Shown: one piece after another, positions 7,586 to 16,421 of the stretch
Layout of the letters: each line of letters begins with the position of its first letter
Position numbering within the stretch: position 1 is the first letter of the stretch
Assembly (NCBI GenBank): GCA_947625475.1
Contig: CANQOL010000005.1
Location: forward strand, 1-64,000
Origin: an uncultured Acetatifactor sp.
Lineage (GTDB): Bacteria > Bacillota > Clostridia > Lachnospirales > Lachnospiraceae
Direction of reading: 5' to 3'
DNA: 64,000 nt
Notes under the pieces: model-generated
Databases searched by the model: none
What the model was told of the DNA's origin: nothing
What the model saw: only the letters and a program-made list of their open reading frames with translations
Program-made: the position numbers and the translations under genes

Positions 7586-9001
7586 ATGACAGGGACGGAA
7601 GCGGATGCCGCGGGCAGACAGTATGCAAAGATGACAGAGACACCGGTGGAAAAGCTGGTGGCTGGCCTGGCCGTGCCCACTGTGCTCAGTATGCTGGTGA
7701 CCAATATTTACAATCTGGCGGATACGGCCTTTGTGGGCACCCTGGGGAACAGCGCCAGCGGCGCGGTGGGGGTGGTGTTCGGCTTTATGTCCATCCTGCA
7801 GGCGGTGGCCTTTATGTGCGGCCAGGGTGCCGGGAGCGTCATGTCCCGCAGCCTGGGGCACAAGGATGACGAGACAGCCACCCGGTACACCTCCACCGGA
7901 TTTTTCCTGTCCCTTCTGCTGGGGGCGCTGATCGGGGGGCTCAGCCTGATTTTCCTGGATCCTCTGGTCTATGCCCTGGGCAGCACGGACACCATTGCCC
8001 CCTATGCAAAAACCTATATTTTCTGGATCATTCTGGCGGCGCCCTTTATGTCCTCCAGCCTCACCATGAACAATCTGCTGCGCTACGAGGGGAGGGCGAA
8101 GCTCGGCATGCTGGGGCTGATGACCGGGGGCGTGCTGAATATCGGGGGAGACGCTCTTTTGATCTTCGGACTGGGCCTGGGCGTGGAGGGCGCTGGGATT
8201 TCCACGGCGGTCTCCCAGTTTATCAGCTTCCTGATCCTGCTGTACATGTTCCTCTCCGGCAAAACCCAGACAAAGATCCGGATTTCCTGCGTGGACTGGC
8301 GCCCCAGGACTGTGGGGAATGTGGCGGCCACCGGATTCCCCAGCCTGCTGCGGCAGGCATTAAACAGTGTGGCCACCATTCTGCTCAATTCCAGCGCCTC
8401 CGTCTACGGGGACGCGGCGGTGGCGGCCATGAGCATCGTCTCCCGCATCAGCTTCTTTGTGATGGCGCTGGCCATCGGCATAGGACAGGGCTTTCAGCCC
8501 GTGAGCAGCTTCAATTACGGCGCGGCCAGGTACGACCGGGTAAAAAGGGCCTTTTGGTTTACCTTCGGGCTTTCGGAGATCCTCCTGGTTCTGACGGTGA
8601 TCCCTGTGTTCCTGTTTGCGGAGCCGTTAGTCCGGGTGTTTCGGGACGATGGGGAGGTGGCAGGCTTTGCCCTGCGGGCCCTGCGGCTCCAGGCCCTGAC
8701 CCTGATCACAGTGCCCATCACCATGGTGACGGAGATGGGCTTCCAGAGCACGGGCCAGAGGGCGCTGGCGTCGGTGTCTTCCTCCATGAGAAGCGGCGTG
8801 GTCTTTATCCCTGTTCTGCTGATTCTGGCCCGTGTGAGGGGGATGGCCGGTATCCAGGAGGCCCAGCCCGCCGCTTTTGTGATCTCCTTTTTCATTTCCC
8901 TGTATTTAAGCCAGATCTTCTTAAGGCGTGTGGACCGCCGGGCGGCGGAGCAAAAGGAGCAGCCGGGCGGGGATTTTCCGCCCGCGGAGCAAAGGGAGTA
9001 A
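7586..9001 (+). CDS. MATE-family multidrug/toxin exporter
   Basis: A 471-residue polytopic membrane protein with about 12 predicted helices in two similar halves. MATE features are the N-terminal PTVLSMLVTNIYNLADTAFV, GQGAGSVMSRSLG near residue 90 and the repeated half-two element IGIGQGFQPVSSFNYGA. MATE proteins extrude cationic or amphiphilic compounds using Na+ or H+ gradients. Start ATG 7586 has GGAGTGAGAG before it. The last 20 residues (AAEQKEQPGGDFP then PAEQRE) are encoded by a 39-bp tandem repeat that continues past the stop, so the tail is probably variable. Substrate cannot be predicted. Confidence 0.9.
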   Translation: MTGTEADAAGRQYAKMTETPVEKLVAGLAVPTVLSMLVTNIYNLADTAFVGTLGNSASGAVGVVFGFMSILQAVAFMCGQGAGSVMSRSLGHKDDETATRYTSTGFFLSLLLGALIGGLSLIFLDPLVYALGSTDTIAPYAKTYIFWIILAAPFMSSSLTMNNLLRYEGRAKLGMLGLMTGGVLNIGGDALLIFGLGLGVEGAGISTAVSQFISFLILLYMFLSGKTQTKIRISCVDWRPRTVGNVAATGFPSLLRQALNSVATILLNSSASVYGDAAVAAMSIVSRISFFVMALAIGIGQGFQPVSSFNYGAARYDRVKRAFWFTFGLSEILLVLTVIPVFLFAEPLVRVFRDDGEVAGFALRALRLQALTLITVPITMVTEMGFQSTGQRALASVSSSMRSGVVFIPVLLILARVRGMAGIQEAQPAAFVISFFISLYLSQIFLRRVDRRAAEQKEQPGGDFPPAEQRE

Positions 9002-9042
9002 CCGGGCAGGAGCTTCCGCCTGCAGAGCAAAAGGAGTAACCG
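8945..9042 (+). repeat. 38-39 bp tandem repeat crossing the MATE stop codon
   Basis: Units begin at 8945 (GCGGAGCAAAAGGAG), 8984 (GCGGAGCAAAGGGAG) and 9022 (GCAGAGCAAAAGGAG, partial). The first period is 39 bp and keeps frame; the second is 38 bp. Copy two carries the stop codon. Confidence 0.75.
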
Positions 9043-9122
9043 GAAAAGGCCCCGCCAGCGGGAAAGAGGGCGGGTTGTCATAGAAAAAACCGGACGTAAG
9101 GCCGGGGCAAGGAGGCAGCAGT

Positions 9123-11231
9123 ATGGATCGAAGCATGTTCAGCGACCCTTTGGATCTGAAGCAGATTCAGGTGACGGACGAATTTTGGCACCGGGAGCAG
9201 GAGCTGGTGAGGCAGGAGGTGATCCCCTATCAGTGGGAGGCCCTAAACGACAGAGTGCCGGGGGCGGCCCCCAGCTACTGTATGCACAATTTCAGGGCGG
9301 CGGGGCGGATGATGCGGGAGAAAAAGGAGAAGGGCAGCAGCTATGAGGCTCCCTCCTACACCTTCCGGGGATTCCAGGCCCTCCCGGAGGATCCGGCCCA
9401 TCCGAGGGAGGATCGGTTTTACGGCTTTGTGTTTCAGGACACGGACTTTTCCAAATGGATTGAGGCGGTTGGCTACTCTCTGATCCAGCACCCGGATCCG
9501 GAGCTGGAGAAAACGGCGGACGAGGCCATCGACATTGTGTGCGCCGCCCAGCTGGAGAACGGGTATCTGGACACCTATTACATCATCAACGGAATGGACC
9601 GGGCCTTCACCAATCTGAAGGACCATCATGAGCTGTACTGCCTGGGCCATCTGGTGGAGGGGGCGGTCTCCTATTATCAGGCTACCGGAAAGGACAAGCT
9701 CCTTCGGGCGGCCATGGGCTTTGCGGATTACTGCGCCTCCTATTTCGGCCCCGGGGAGGGCCAGTGCAAGGGCTATCCGGGCCATGAGATTGCGGAGATG
9801 GCCCTGGTCAGGCTCTATCAGGTGACGGGGGAGGAGAGATATCTGAAGCTCTCCCGGTTCTTTTTGGATCAGAGGGGACAGCAGCCCTATTACTTCGACC
9901 TGGAGGAGGAGGAGAGGGCCCGCCACGACGGGACGCCCTACAGGAACCGGCCGGAGGAAAACAAATACGCCTATTATCAGGCCCATAAGCCCGTGCGGGA
10001 ACAGGACGAGGCCCTGGGACACTCGGTCCGCGCCGCCTATTTGTACTCCGGCATGGCGGATGTGGCCCGCCTGACCGGGGACGAGGCCATGCTGGCGGCC
10101 TGCAGAAGGCTGTGGGACAGCATCACCCGCCAGAAGCTGTACATAACCGGGGGCATCGGCGCCACCCATCTGGGGGAGGCATTTTCCTTCCCCTACGATC
10201 TGCCCAATGACACGGCTTATTCCGAGACCTGCGCGGCCATCGGCCTGGTGTTTTTCGCCCGCCGGATGCTGCAGGCAGAGCCCGAGGGCAGATACGGGGA
10301 TGTGATGGAGCTGGCCCTGTACAATACGGTGCTGGCGGGCATGGCCCTGGACGGCAGGAGCTTCTTCTATGTAAATCCCCTGGAGGTGCTGCCCGAGGCG
10401 TGCCGGCAGGACGGCCGGAAGGCCCATGTGAAGAGCGTGCGCCAGAAGTGGTTTGGCTGCGCCTGCTGCCCTCCCAATATCGCCCGCACCCTGAGCTCTG
10501 TGGCCGCCTACGCCTACACGGAGTCCCGGGATACGCTCTGGGTTCATCTGTACATGGGGAGCGTGCTCTCCAAACAGGTGGGGGAGAAAACCCTGGATAT
10601 CCGGGTGGAGTCCGAGCTTCCCTGGGAGGGAAAGGTAAAAATGGAGCTTCGGGGCGATCAGGTGCCCTGCAGGCTGGCCCTCCGTATGCCCGGCTGGAGC
10701 GGCAGGGTCCGGATTTCCTGTGTCTGCGCAGGGAAGACCTATGAGGCGTCCTGGGAGAAGGGAAAGCTGCGGGGGACTCTGCCTGAGGGCAGCCAGGGCG
10801 TGGAGAAGGGCTATCTGTATCTGGCCGGCTGCTGGCAGGAGGGAGACCGGATCTGCCTGGAGATGGACATGGAGGTAAAGCTGGTGAGCGCCAGCCCGAA
10901 GGTTTGGGAGGATGTGGGCCGTCTGGCGGTGACAAGAGGCCCCATCGTCTATTGCCTGGAGGAGGCGGACAACGGCAGGGATCTGCATCTGTGCCGTCTG
11001 GATCTGGAAAAGATAGAAAAGCAGGGAAAGCAGGTGCAGGAGACCCGGGAACTGGGCCATCGGATGATGACCGTCACCCTGCCCGGTATGCGCCTGGTGC
11101 CAGGCCGGGGGGAGAGTCTGTACCGGGAGCTCTCCGGGGAGGACTGGCAGGAGGTCTCGCTGCGCTTTATCCCTTACTACGCCTGGAACAACCGGGGCGA
11201 GGGGGAGATGAGGGTCTGGGTCGGCAGATAA
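9123..11231 (+). CDS. GH127-family beta-L-arabinofuranosidase-like glycosidase
   Basis: A 702-residue cytosolic enzyme (no signal peptide) matching GH127, an (alpha/alpha)6-barrel family whose founding member HypBA1 releases L-arabinofuranose from beta-1,2-linked arabinose disaccharides. The zinc-cysteine site is visible: E368 and C370 in YSETC, and C448-C449 in CACCPPN, where the first cysteine of the pair is the nucleophile in HypBA1. DHHELYCLGHLVEGA near 165-180 is also typical. Start 9123 has AAGGAGG 8 bases ahead. It heads a run with an SDR epimerase and a GH5 enzyme, so the substrate is an imported oligosaccharide, though no transporter is adjacent. Family assignment is strong, precise linkage unknown. 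Confidence 0.88.
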   Translation: MDRSMFSDPLDLKQIQVTDEFWHREQELVRQEVIPYQWEALNDRVPGAAPSYCMHNFRAAGRMMREKKEKGSSYEAPSYTFRGFQALPEDPAHPREDRFYGFVFQDTDFSKWIEAVGYSLIQHPDPELEKTADEAIDIVCAAQLENGYLDTYYIINGMDRAFTNLKDHHELYCLGHLVEGAVSYYQATGKDKLLRAAMGFADYCASYFGPGEGQCKGYPGHEIAEMALVRLYQVTGEERYLKLSRFFLDQRGQQPYYFDLEEEERARHDGTPYRNRPEENKYAYYQAHKPVREQDEALGHSVRAAYLYSGMADVARLTGDEAMLAACRRLWDSITRQKLYITGGIGATHLGEAFSFPYDLPNDTAYSETCAAIGLVFFARRMLQAEPEGRYGDVMELALYNTVLAGMALDGRSFFYVNPLEVLPEACRQDGRKAHVKSVRQKWFGCACCPPNIARTLSSVAAYAYTESRDTLWVHLYMGSVLSKQVGEKTLDIRVESELPWEGKVKMELRGDQVPCRLALRMPGWSGRVRISCVCAGKTYEASWEKGKLRGTLPEGSQGVEKGYLYLAGCWQEGDRICLEMDMEVKLVSASPKVWEDVGRLAVTRGPIVYCLEEADNGRDLHLCRLDLEKIEKQGKQVQETRELGHRMMTVTLPGMRLVPGRGESLYRELSGEDWQEVSLRFIPYYAWNNRGEGEMRVWVGR

Positions 11232-11308
11232 GAGGCACCGCCTGTGGCCTGAAGAGGATGGATTTTGCAGTTGCTTAAAATCAAGTGAAAAAGAAAAGGA
11301 GGCAGCTT

Positions 11309-12352
11309 ATGAAGGCATTGTTTATCGGGGGGACAGGGACCATCAGCATGGCGATCTCCCGCAGACTGTTGGAGCAGGGCCACACCCTGTATCTGATCAA
11401 CCGGGGAAGCCGAAACGGCCAGCTGGCGGAGAGCGCCGAAAAGGGCGGCGGAAAGCTGGTAGAGATCCGGGCGGATATCGGGGATGAGGCCGATGTGGCC
11501 CGGAAGCTGGAGGGGCTGACCTTTGATGTGGTGGCGGATTTTATCGCCTTTGTGACCCCTCAGCTGGAGCGGGATTACCGGCTTTTTAAGGGCAGGACAG
11601 GACAGTTTATCTACATCAGCTCTGCCTCCGCCTATCAAAAGCCTCTGTCCGACTACCGGGTCAGCGAGGGCACGCCTCTGGCGAACCCCTACTGGGAGTA
11701 TTCCCGCAACAAGATCGCCGGGGAAGAGTATCTGATGAAGCTCTACCGGGAGGAAGGCTTCCCTGTGACCATTGTCCGCCCCAGCCACACCTACGATGAG
11801 AGAAGCGTGCCGGCGGGCGTCCACGGGGATATGGGCAGCTATGCGGTGGTCAAGAGGATCCGGGAGGGAAAGCCTGTGATTATACAGGGGGACGGCACCT
11901 CTCTTTGGACCCTGACCTTCAACACGGATTTTGCCAAGGGCTTTGTGGGCCTCATGGGAAATATCCACGCCATCGGGGAGGCGGTGCAGATCACATCGGA
12001 TGAGTCCGTGACCTGGAATCAGATTTATGAGAGCATTGCCGCCGCCCTTGGGGTAAAGCTTCACGCCGTCCATGTGGCCTCCGAGTTTTTGGATCAGTGC
12101 AGCCGGTATGATTACGCGGGAGGACTGCTGGGGGACAAATCCAACACGGTGGTGTTTGACAATCGGAAGCTTAAGAGGCTGGTGCCTGATTTTACGGCCA
12201 CGGTGCGGGCGGATCAGGGAATCCGGATCGCAGTGGAATACATTCTCTCCCATCCGGAGTGCCAGCAGGAGGATCCGGAGTTTGACGCCTGGTGCGATAA
12301 GGTGATAGAGGCCCTGGAGGCGGCCAAGAACGCGATCCTGGCCGGCCGCTGA
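11309..12352 (+). CDS. extended SDR NAD(P)-dependent epimerase/dehydratase-like protein
   Basis: A 347-residue Rossmann protein with the nucleotide-binding loop GGTGTIS at the N-terminus and the catalytic pair Y-x-x-x-K in YSRNK after a SSASAY strand. Extended SDRs act on sugars or sugar nucleotides. VRPSHTYDER and the GDGTSLWTLTFN stretch match a subgroup often annotated as NAD-dependent epimerases without known substrate. Start 11309 is preceded by AAAGGAGG; a GTG 24 bases upstream in frame has no such site. It sits 77 bp after GH127 and 59 bp before GH5, so joint expression is likely and a role in converting a released sugar is plausible but unproven. Confidence 0.8.
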   Translation: MKALFIGGTGTISMAISRRLLEQGHTLYLINRGSRNGQLAESAEKGGGKLVEIRADIGDEADVARKLEGLTFDVVADFIAFVTPQLERDYRLFKGRTGQFIYISSASAYQKPLSDYRVSEGTPLANPYWEYSRNKIAGEEYLMKLYREEGFPVTIVRPSHTYDERSVPAGVHGDMGSYAVVKRIREGKPVIIQGDGTSLWTLTFNTDFAKGFVGLMGNIHAIGEAVQITSDESVTWNQIYESIAAALGVKLHAVHVASEFLDQCSRYDYAGGLLGDKSNTVVFDNRKLKRLVPDFTATVRADQGIRIAVEYILSHPECQQEDPEFDAWCDKVIEALEAAKNAILAGR

Positions 12353-12411
12353 GGCGGGGAAAAGGGAAGGGGGCGCCTTATCGCGCAGGGCGCTCCGGAA
12401 GGGAGGATACT

Positions 12412-13443
12412 ATGAAAAGCTGGGAAGGATATCAGAGGGGTGTGAATCTGGGGGGATGGCTGTCCCAGTGCAGTCACACGAAGGAGAGATATGAGAGCTT
12501 TATCACGGAGGCGGATTTTGCGGAGCTGTCCGGCTGGGGAATCGACCATGTGAGGATCCCGGTGGATTACAATCTGGTGGAGGACGATAAGGGAGAGTAC
12601 CGGGAGGAAGGCTTTGCCTACATCCAGCGGGCCATTGACTGGTGCGGAAAGTACGGACTGCATATGATCCTGGACCTGCACAAGACCTACGGATTCTCCT
12701 TTGACGACGGGGAGAAGGAGGAGGGCTTCTTTGAAAGCGGGGCCTGTCAGGAGCGCTTTTACCGCCTCTGGGAGCAGTTTGCCTCCCGGTACGGGCGCTG
12801 CAGCTCCCGGGTGGCCTTTGAACTGCTCAACGAGGTGACGGATCCCGGCTACTGCCAGGCGTGGAACCGGATTGCGGACACCTGCATCGGCCGGATCCGG
12901 GCGATTGCCCCTGAGAGCCGGATCCTGGTGGGCGGGTACTGGAACAACAGCGCCCACGCGGTGAAGGATATCCGTCTCTCCGATTACACCAATGTGGTGC
13001 TGAATTTCCACTGCTATGACCCCATGCTGTTCACCCATCAGGGGGCGGGCTGGGTCAGGGAGATGCCCCGGGATTTCCGCTGCGCTTATCCGGCCACCTA
13101 TGGGGAGTATGCGGCGGCCATGAAGGAGCATCTGCCTCACGCCGGGAGAGGCTTCGGAGAGGGAAAGGCGGCGGATGAGCTGCTGGGGCAGCCCTACTTT
13201 GAAGAGCTTTTTGCCGGCGCCCTGGAGGAAGCGGAGCGCCGGGATGTGCCCCTGTACTGCGGCGAGTACGGGGTGATTGACCTGGCGGATGAGGAGAGCA
13301 CCGTGAAATGGTATGAGGATATCCACGCGGTGTTTGTGCGCCATGGGATCGGGCGGGCGGCCTGGAGCTACCGGCAGATGAACTTTGGCCTGGTGGATCC
13401 GGGCAGGGAGAAGCTGCTGGAGGTGCTCCGGAGGAATTTGTAA
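12412..13443 (+). CDS. GH5-family (cellulase superfamily) glycoside hydrolase, cytosolic
   Basis: A 343-residue (beta/alpha)8-barrel protein with family signatures: RGVNLGGWL at the N-terminus, HVRIPVDY, acid/base E141 in FELLNEV and nucleophile E285 in YCGEYGV, plus NFHCYDP. GH5 enzymes cleave beta-linked glucans, mannans or xylans, or glucosides. No signal peptide, so it works on short imported sugars inside the cell. Ribosome site GGGAGG precedes ATG 12412. It is third in the GH127-SDR-GH5 run and is followed 27 bp later by the macrodomain gene. The substrate cannot be assigned at subfamily level. Confidence 0.87.
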   Translation: MKSWEGYQRGVNLGGWLSQCSHTKERYESFITEADFAELSGWGIDHVRIPVDYNLVEDDKGEYREEGFAYIQRAIDWCGKYGLHMILDLHKTYGFSFDDGEKEEGFFESGACQERFYRLWEQFASRYGRCSSRVAFELLNEVTDPGYCQAWNRIADTCIGRIRAIAPESRILVGGYWNNSAHAVKDIRLSDYTNVVLNFHCYDPMLFTHQGAGWVREMPRDFRCAYPATYGEYAAAMKEHLPHAGRGFGEGKAADELLGQPYFEELFAGALEEAERRDVPLYCGEYGVIDLADEESTVKWYEDIHAVFVRHGIGRAAWSYRQMNFGLVDPGREKLLEVLRRNL

Positions 13444-13470
13444 ACCTGTAAATCTGAGGGAGGATGGGAT

Positions 13471-14493
13471 ATGCCCCTTGAGATTGTGAGAAATGATATT
13501 ACCAAAATGAAGGTGGACGCCATTGTGAACGCCGCCAACGAGACCCTGCTGGGGGGAGGCGGCGTGGATGGGGCCATTCACCGGGCTGCGGGGCCGGGCC
13601 TGCTGGAGGAATGCCGGGGGCTGGGAGGCTGTGAGGCCGGCGCCGCCAAAATCACAGGAGCCTACCGGCTGCCCTGCCGCTATGTGATCCACACGGTGGG
13701 TCCCCGGTGGCGGGGAGGGGGCTTTGGAGAGCGGGAGCGGCTGGAATCCTGCTACCGCAGCGCTCTGAGCCTGGCCAGGGAAAAGGGGTGCCGGACGGTG
13801 GCCTTTCCCCTGATCTCCGCCGGAGCCTTCGGGTATCCCCGGGATCTGGCCCTGCGCACGGCGGTGGACACCGTAAGCGGCTTTTTGGCTGACAATGAGA
13901 TGACCGTCTATCTGGTGATCTTTGACAGGGCCTCCTATCAGATCGGGGAGAAGCTGTTTCAGGATATTGCCGCCTATATAGACGATCACTATGTGGAGGA
14001 ACACACAGCTGCCAGGCGGCCCGGGGAGGAAAGCCGAATCCTCCGCCAGAGGGCGGCGGAAGAGCCCGTGCTGTCAGCGGATCTGGACGGGGCTGCCTTC
14101 TCCAGGAAATCCCTTCCCGGGGCCGTCACCCTGGATGAGGCCCTGGGCCGGATAGACGAGAGCTTTTCCCAGATGCTGCTCAGAAAGATTGACGAGCGGG
14201 GGATGACGGACGCCCAGTGCTACAAGAAGGCCAATATCGACCGCAAGCTGTTCTCCAAGATCCGCAGCGACTCCCACTACCGGCCCAGCAAGCCTACAGT
14301 GCTGGCCTTTGCCATCGCCCTGGAGCTGCCCTTGGAGGAAACCCGGGAGATGCTGATGAAGGCGGGCTTTGCCCTCTCCCACAGCAATAAGTTCGATATT
14401 ATCGTGGAATTTTTTATCAGCCGCGGGAACTACAATGTGTATGAGATCAACGAGGCGCTGTTCGCCTTTGACCAGAACCTTTTGGGCGCGTAA
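13471..14493 (+). CDS. macrodomain protein (ADP-ribose hydrolase type) with C-terminal helical domain
   Basis: Residues 1-175 form a MacroD-type macrodomain: DAIVNAANETLLGGGGVDGAIH for ADP-ribose binding and the second loop LISAGAFGYP. Relatives remove ADP-ribose from proteins or deacetylate O-acetyl-ADP-ribose. Residues about 215-340 form a separate helical domain with a helix-turn-helix-like run (CYKKANIDRKLFSKIR, then KPTVLAFAIALELPLEE) and an end reading YNVYEINEALFAFDQNLLG. The second part may bind DNA or a partner; this is inference. Start 13471 has GGGAGG before it. Its 3' end overlaps the convergent HExxH gene by 47 bp. It may be co-transcribed with the glycosidase run, though its function need not be related. 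Confidence 0.85.
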   Translation: MPLEIVRNDITKMKVDAIVNAANETLLGGGGVDGAIHRAAGPGLLEECRGLGGCEAGAAKITGAYRLPCRYVIHTVGPRWRGGGFGERERLESCYRSALSLAREKGCRTVAFPLISAGAFGYPRDLALRTAVDTVSGFLADNEMTVYLVIFDRASYQIGEKLFQDIAAYIDDHYVEEHTAARRPGEESRILRQRAAEEPVLSADLDGAAFSRKSLPGAVTLDEALGRIDESFSQMLLRKIDERGMTDAQCYKKANIDRKLFSKIRSDSHYRPSKPTVLAFAIALELPLEETREMLMKAGFALSHSNKFDIIVEFFISRGNYNVYEINEALFAFDQNLLGA

Positions 14494-15379
14494 GCCTCAT
14501 GTCTTTTATCTCTTTTGCCATCCTTTCTTTCAGGTCCGGCGGGACAGGGAACAGATGCAGGAAAGCAGCCTCGTCGAGGGGTGCCCCTGTACCGCCGCAT
14601 ATGGCACAAATCCAGGAAAGATATTCTTTCGCCGCCTCTTCAGAGATTTCCTTTATCATGAAATAATCGGTCAGGATTACAAGGTTCTCCGACAAATCAT
14701 GCGTACCGTCGTCCATGGAGACCGGCCGATTCAGTAAGAAGTCAGTAAACTGATGTGTGTATTCGTGAAGCAACTGAAAAAAGGCCGGAACAGCTTCCCG
14801 TTCATTTTCTGGCAGGGGTACGGCGGCAAAAAAGCCATCCTGCCGATAGAATCCGCGCCCGTTGCGGGTTATGCTGAAGGAAAGAAAAGCGACGGCTTTC
14901 TTTTTTTGACAGTGCGAGAATACGCGGTCATAGGGTCTCAAAAGGGATTCGAGCCGCGCCTCGCACATTTTGCGTCTGTCATGGGCATTTTGATATGCCG
15001 ACTCCCAATAGGGGAAATACAGGAGGGACTCTTTTTCAAGCGCGGTTATGAAGGGGCCGACGAAAAAATCCTGATCCTTTGGCGTGAAACCGGGATGATC
15101 CAGAAGCCGTTTTTTCAACGCCTCAAAATCCTCGTCAGGCTGGGCAAGCGGCAGAAAATTCACGATTCCGAGGCGCTCAAAATTTTGATTGTAGTAGGGA
15201 CCAAGCTGCGTCATGGCACGCCTTAGATCGAATGAGAATCCGGATGCCCTCCGATACCTTTCAAACTCGCGGATGTACTGTTCGGAATACAGATTGGAGG
15301 CATTGCACACCTGCATATATGCCAGCACGTGGTAGACGAGATCAACGCATTTGGAATATAGGAAAACAGTTTCCGTCAT
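14447..15379 (-). CDS. putative zinc metallohydrolase with HEYTH motif
   Basis: A 310-residue soluble protein I do not recognise as a named family. It has H205-E-Y-T-H209, the HExxH signature of zincin metalloproteases, followed by SENLVILTDYF where E231 and D238 could supply the third zinc ligand and support. The N-terminal half is helical and rich in aromatic and charged residues. No signal peptide or membrane helix. Start ATG 15379 follows AAAGGAGGT. The last 15 or so codons are read from the complement of the macrodomain gene's end (47-bp tail-to-tail overlap), giving a basic tail ending GQRRTAPR. Protease activity is inferred from the motif alone. Confidence 0.6.
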   Translation of the reverse strand: MTETVFLYSKCVDLVYHVLAYMQVCNASNLYSEQYIREFERYRRASGFSFDLRRAMTQLGPYYNQNFERLGIVNFLPLAQPDEDFEALKKRLLDHPGFTPKDQDFFVGPFITALEKESLLYFPYWESAYQNAHDRRKMCEARLESLLRPYDRVFSHCQKKKAVAFLSFSITRNGRGFYRQDGFFAAVPLPENEREAVPAFFQLLHEYTHQFTDFLLNRPVSMDDGTHDLSENLVILTDYFMIKEISEEAAKEYLSWICAICGGTGAPLDEAAFLHLFPVPPDLKERMAKEIKDMRLTRPKGSGQRRTAPR

Positions 15380-15601
15380 AGACGGGCACCTCCTTTGCCA
15401 TAGGGAGAGTTACTTGCAGCATTACACGGAAATTATAACATGCAGATGGGAAGAAAAAAAGAAAAATTGTCGCCTGCCGTGCGACCCAAGGAAGGGGCGG
15501 CCGCCGTATCCTGTAGATACAGGATGAAACCTGACAACCAATTGTTTACGGCAGGGGGAGCAGCCAGAACCTTCTGCCGTCGGAAAAAGGAGGAAAGAGC
15601 T

Positions 15602-16243
15602 ATGAGAAAAAATTTGACAGAGATCGTCTTTATCCTGGACCGCAGCGGGTCCATGAGGGGCCTGGAGGCGGATACCATCGGCGGGTTTAACGCCCTGATC
15701 GAAAAGCAGAAGAGACAGGAGGGGGAGGCCCTTGTCTCCACGGTCCTGTTTGACAACGTGAGCCAGGTGCTTCACGACAGGCTGGATGTGAGACGCGTGG
15801 AGCCTATGACGGAGAAGGATTACTCGGTGCGGGGCTGCACGGCCCTTCTGGACGCGGTGGGAGGCGCCATCCATCACATCGGGAACGTCCACAAGTACGC
15901 CAGGAGCGAGGATGTGCCGGAGCACACCCTGTTTGTAATCACCACGGACGGGATGGAGAATGCCAGCCGCCGGTACTCCCTGGAGAGGGTGCGGCAGATG
16001 GTACGGCGCCAGAAGGAGAAGTACGGCTGGGAGTTTTTGTTCCTGGGGGCCAATATAGACGCGGTGGGGACCGCGGAGGGCTTCGGCATCACGCCGGATC
16101 GGGCCGTGAATTACCGCAGCGACAGCCGGGGGACCCAGCTCAACTATGAGGTGCTGGAGGAAGCCATCTGCAGGGTGCGCGCGTCCCAGCCCCTTTCCGA
16201 CGACTGGAAAAGGAGGATAGAGGAGGACTTCCGGGACCGGTAG
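15602..16243 (+). CDS. von Willebrand factor A-domain protein
   Basis: A 213-residue protein that is almost entirely one vWA domain. The MIDAS metal site is complete: D13-x-S-x-S in LDRSGSM, a threonine in GCTALLDA and an aspartate in TTDGMEN. Such small cytosolic vWA proteins bind partners through Mg2+ and often act with AAA+ ATPases or in tellurite/stress systems; no such partner is adjacent. Start 15602 follows AAAAAGGAGG; upstream in-frame codons show no family features. The 222 bp between the divergent HExxH gene and this start hold an ATTATA element (15432-15437) that could be the minus-strand gene's -10. Confidence 0.82.
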   Translation: MRKNLTEIVFILDRSGSMRGLEADTIGGFNALIEKQKRQEGEALVSTVLFDNVSQVLHDRLDVRRVEPMTEKDYSVRGCTALLDAVGGAIHHIGNVHKYARSEDVPEHTLFVITTDGMENASRRYSLERVRQMVRRQKEKYGWEFLFLGANIDAVGTAEGFGITPDRAVNYRSDSRGTQLNYEVLEEAICRVRASQPLSDDWKRRIEEDFRDR

Positions 16244-16264
16244 GGGAGGGGCAATTTCCCCATA

Positions 16265-16349
16265 AATCCGTTTACGGATTGTAGCATATTTCCTAAAATT
16301 CTGAAAATAATGCAAATCTATTGATTTTTTCCTCCGAAAAAAGTACCAT
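16265..16349 (+). promoter_or_regulatory. xylB promoter region
   Basis: -35 TTGATT (16321-16326), 17-bp spacer, -10 TACCAT (16344-16349). About 40 bp upstream is a palindrome AATCCG-TTTA-CGGATT (16265-16280), a possible regulator site. I saw no clear CcpA or AraR box. Confidence 0.45.
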
Positions 16350-16421
16350 AGAACTGTAGATGTGCTCCTGTGCTGGAGGAGGCTGTGGAGGGGCATATAA
16401 ATTCTGACAAGGAGGTTTTAT

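Noticed and set aside
9243..11060. 605-codon minus-strand open frame opposite GH127
   Set aside because: A shadow produced by high G+C third positions; the plus frame holds the complete GH127 active site.
12214..14004. 596-codon minus-strand open frame
   Set aside because: Spans parts of three well-supported plus-strand genes and shows no protein-family features.
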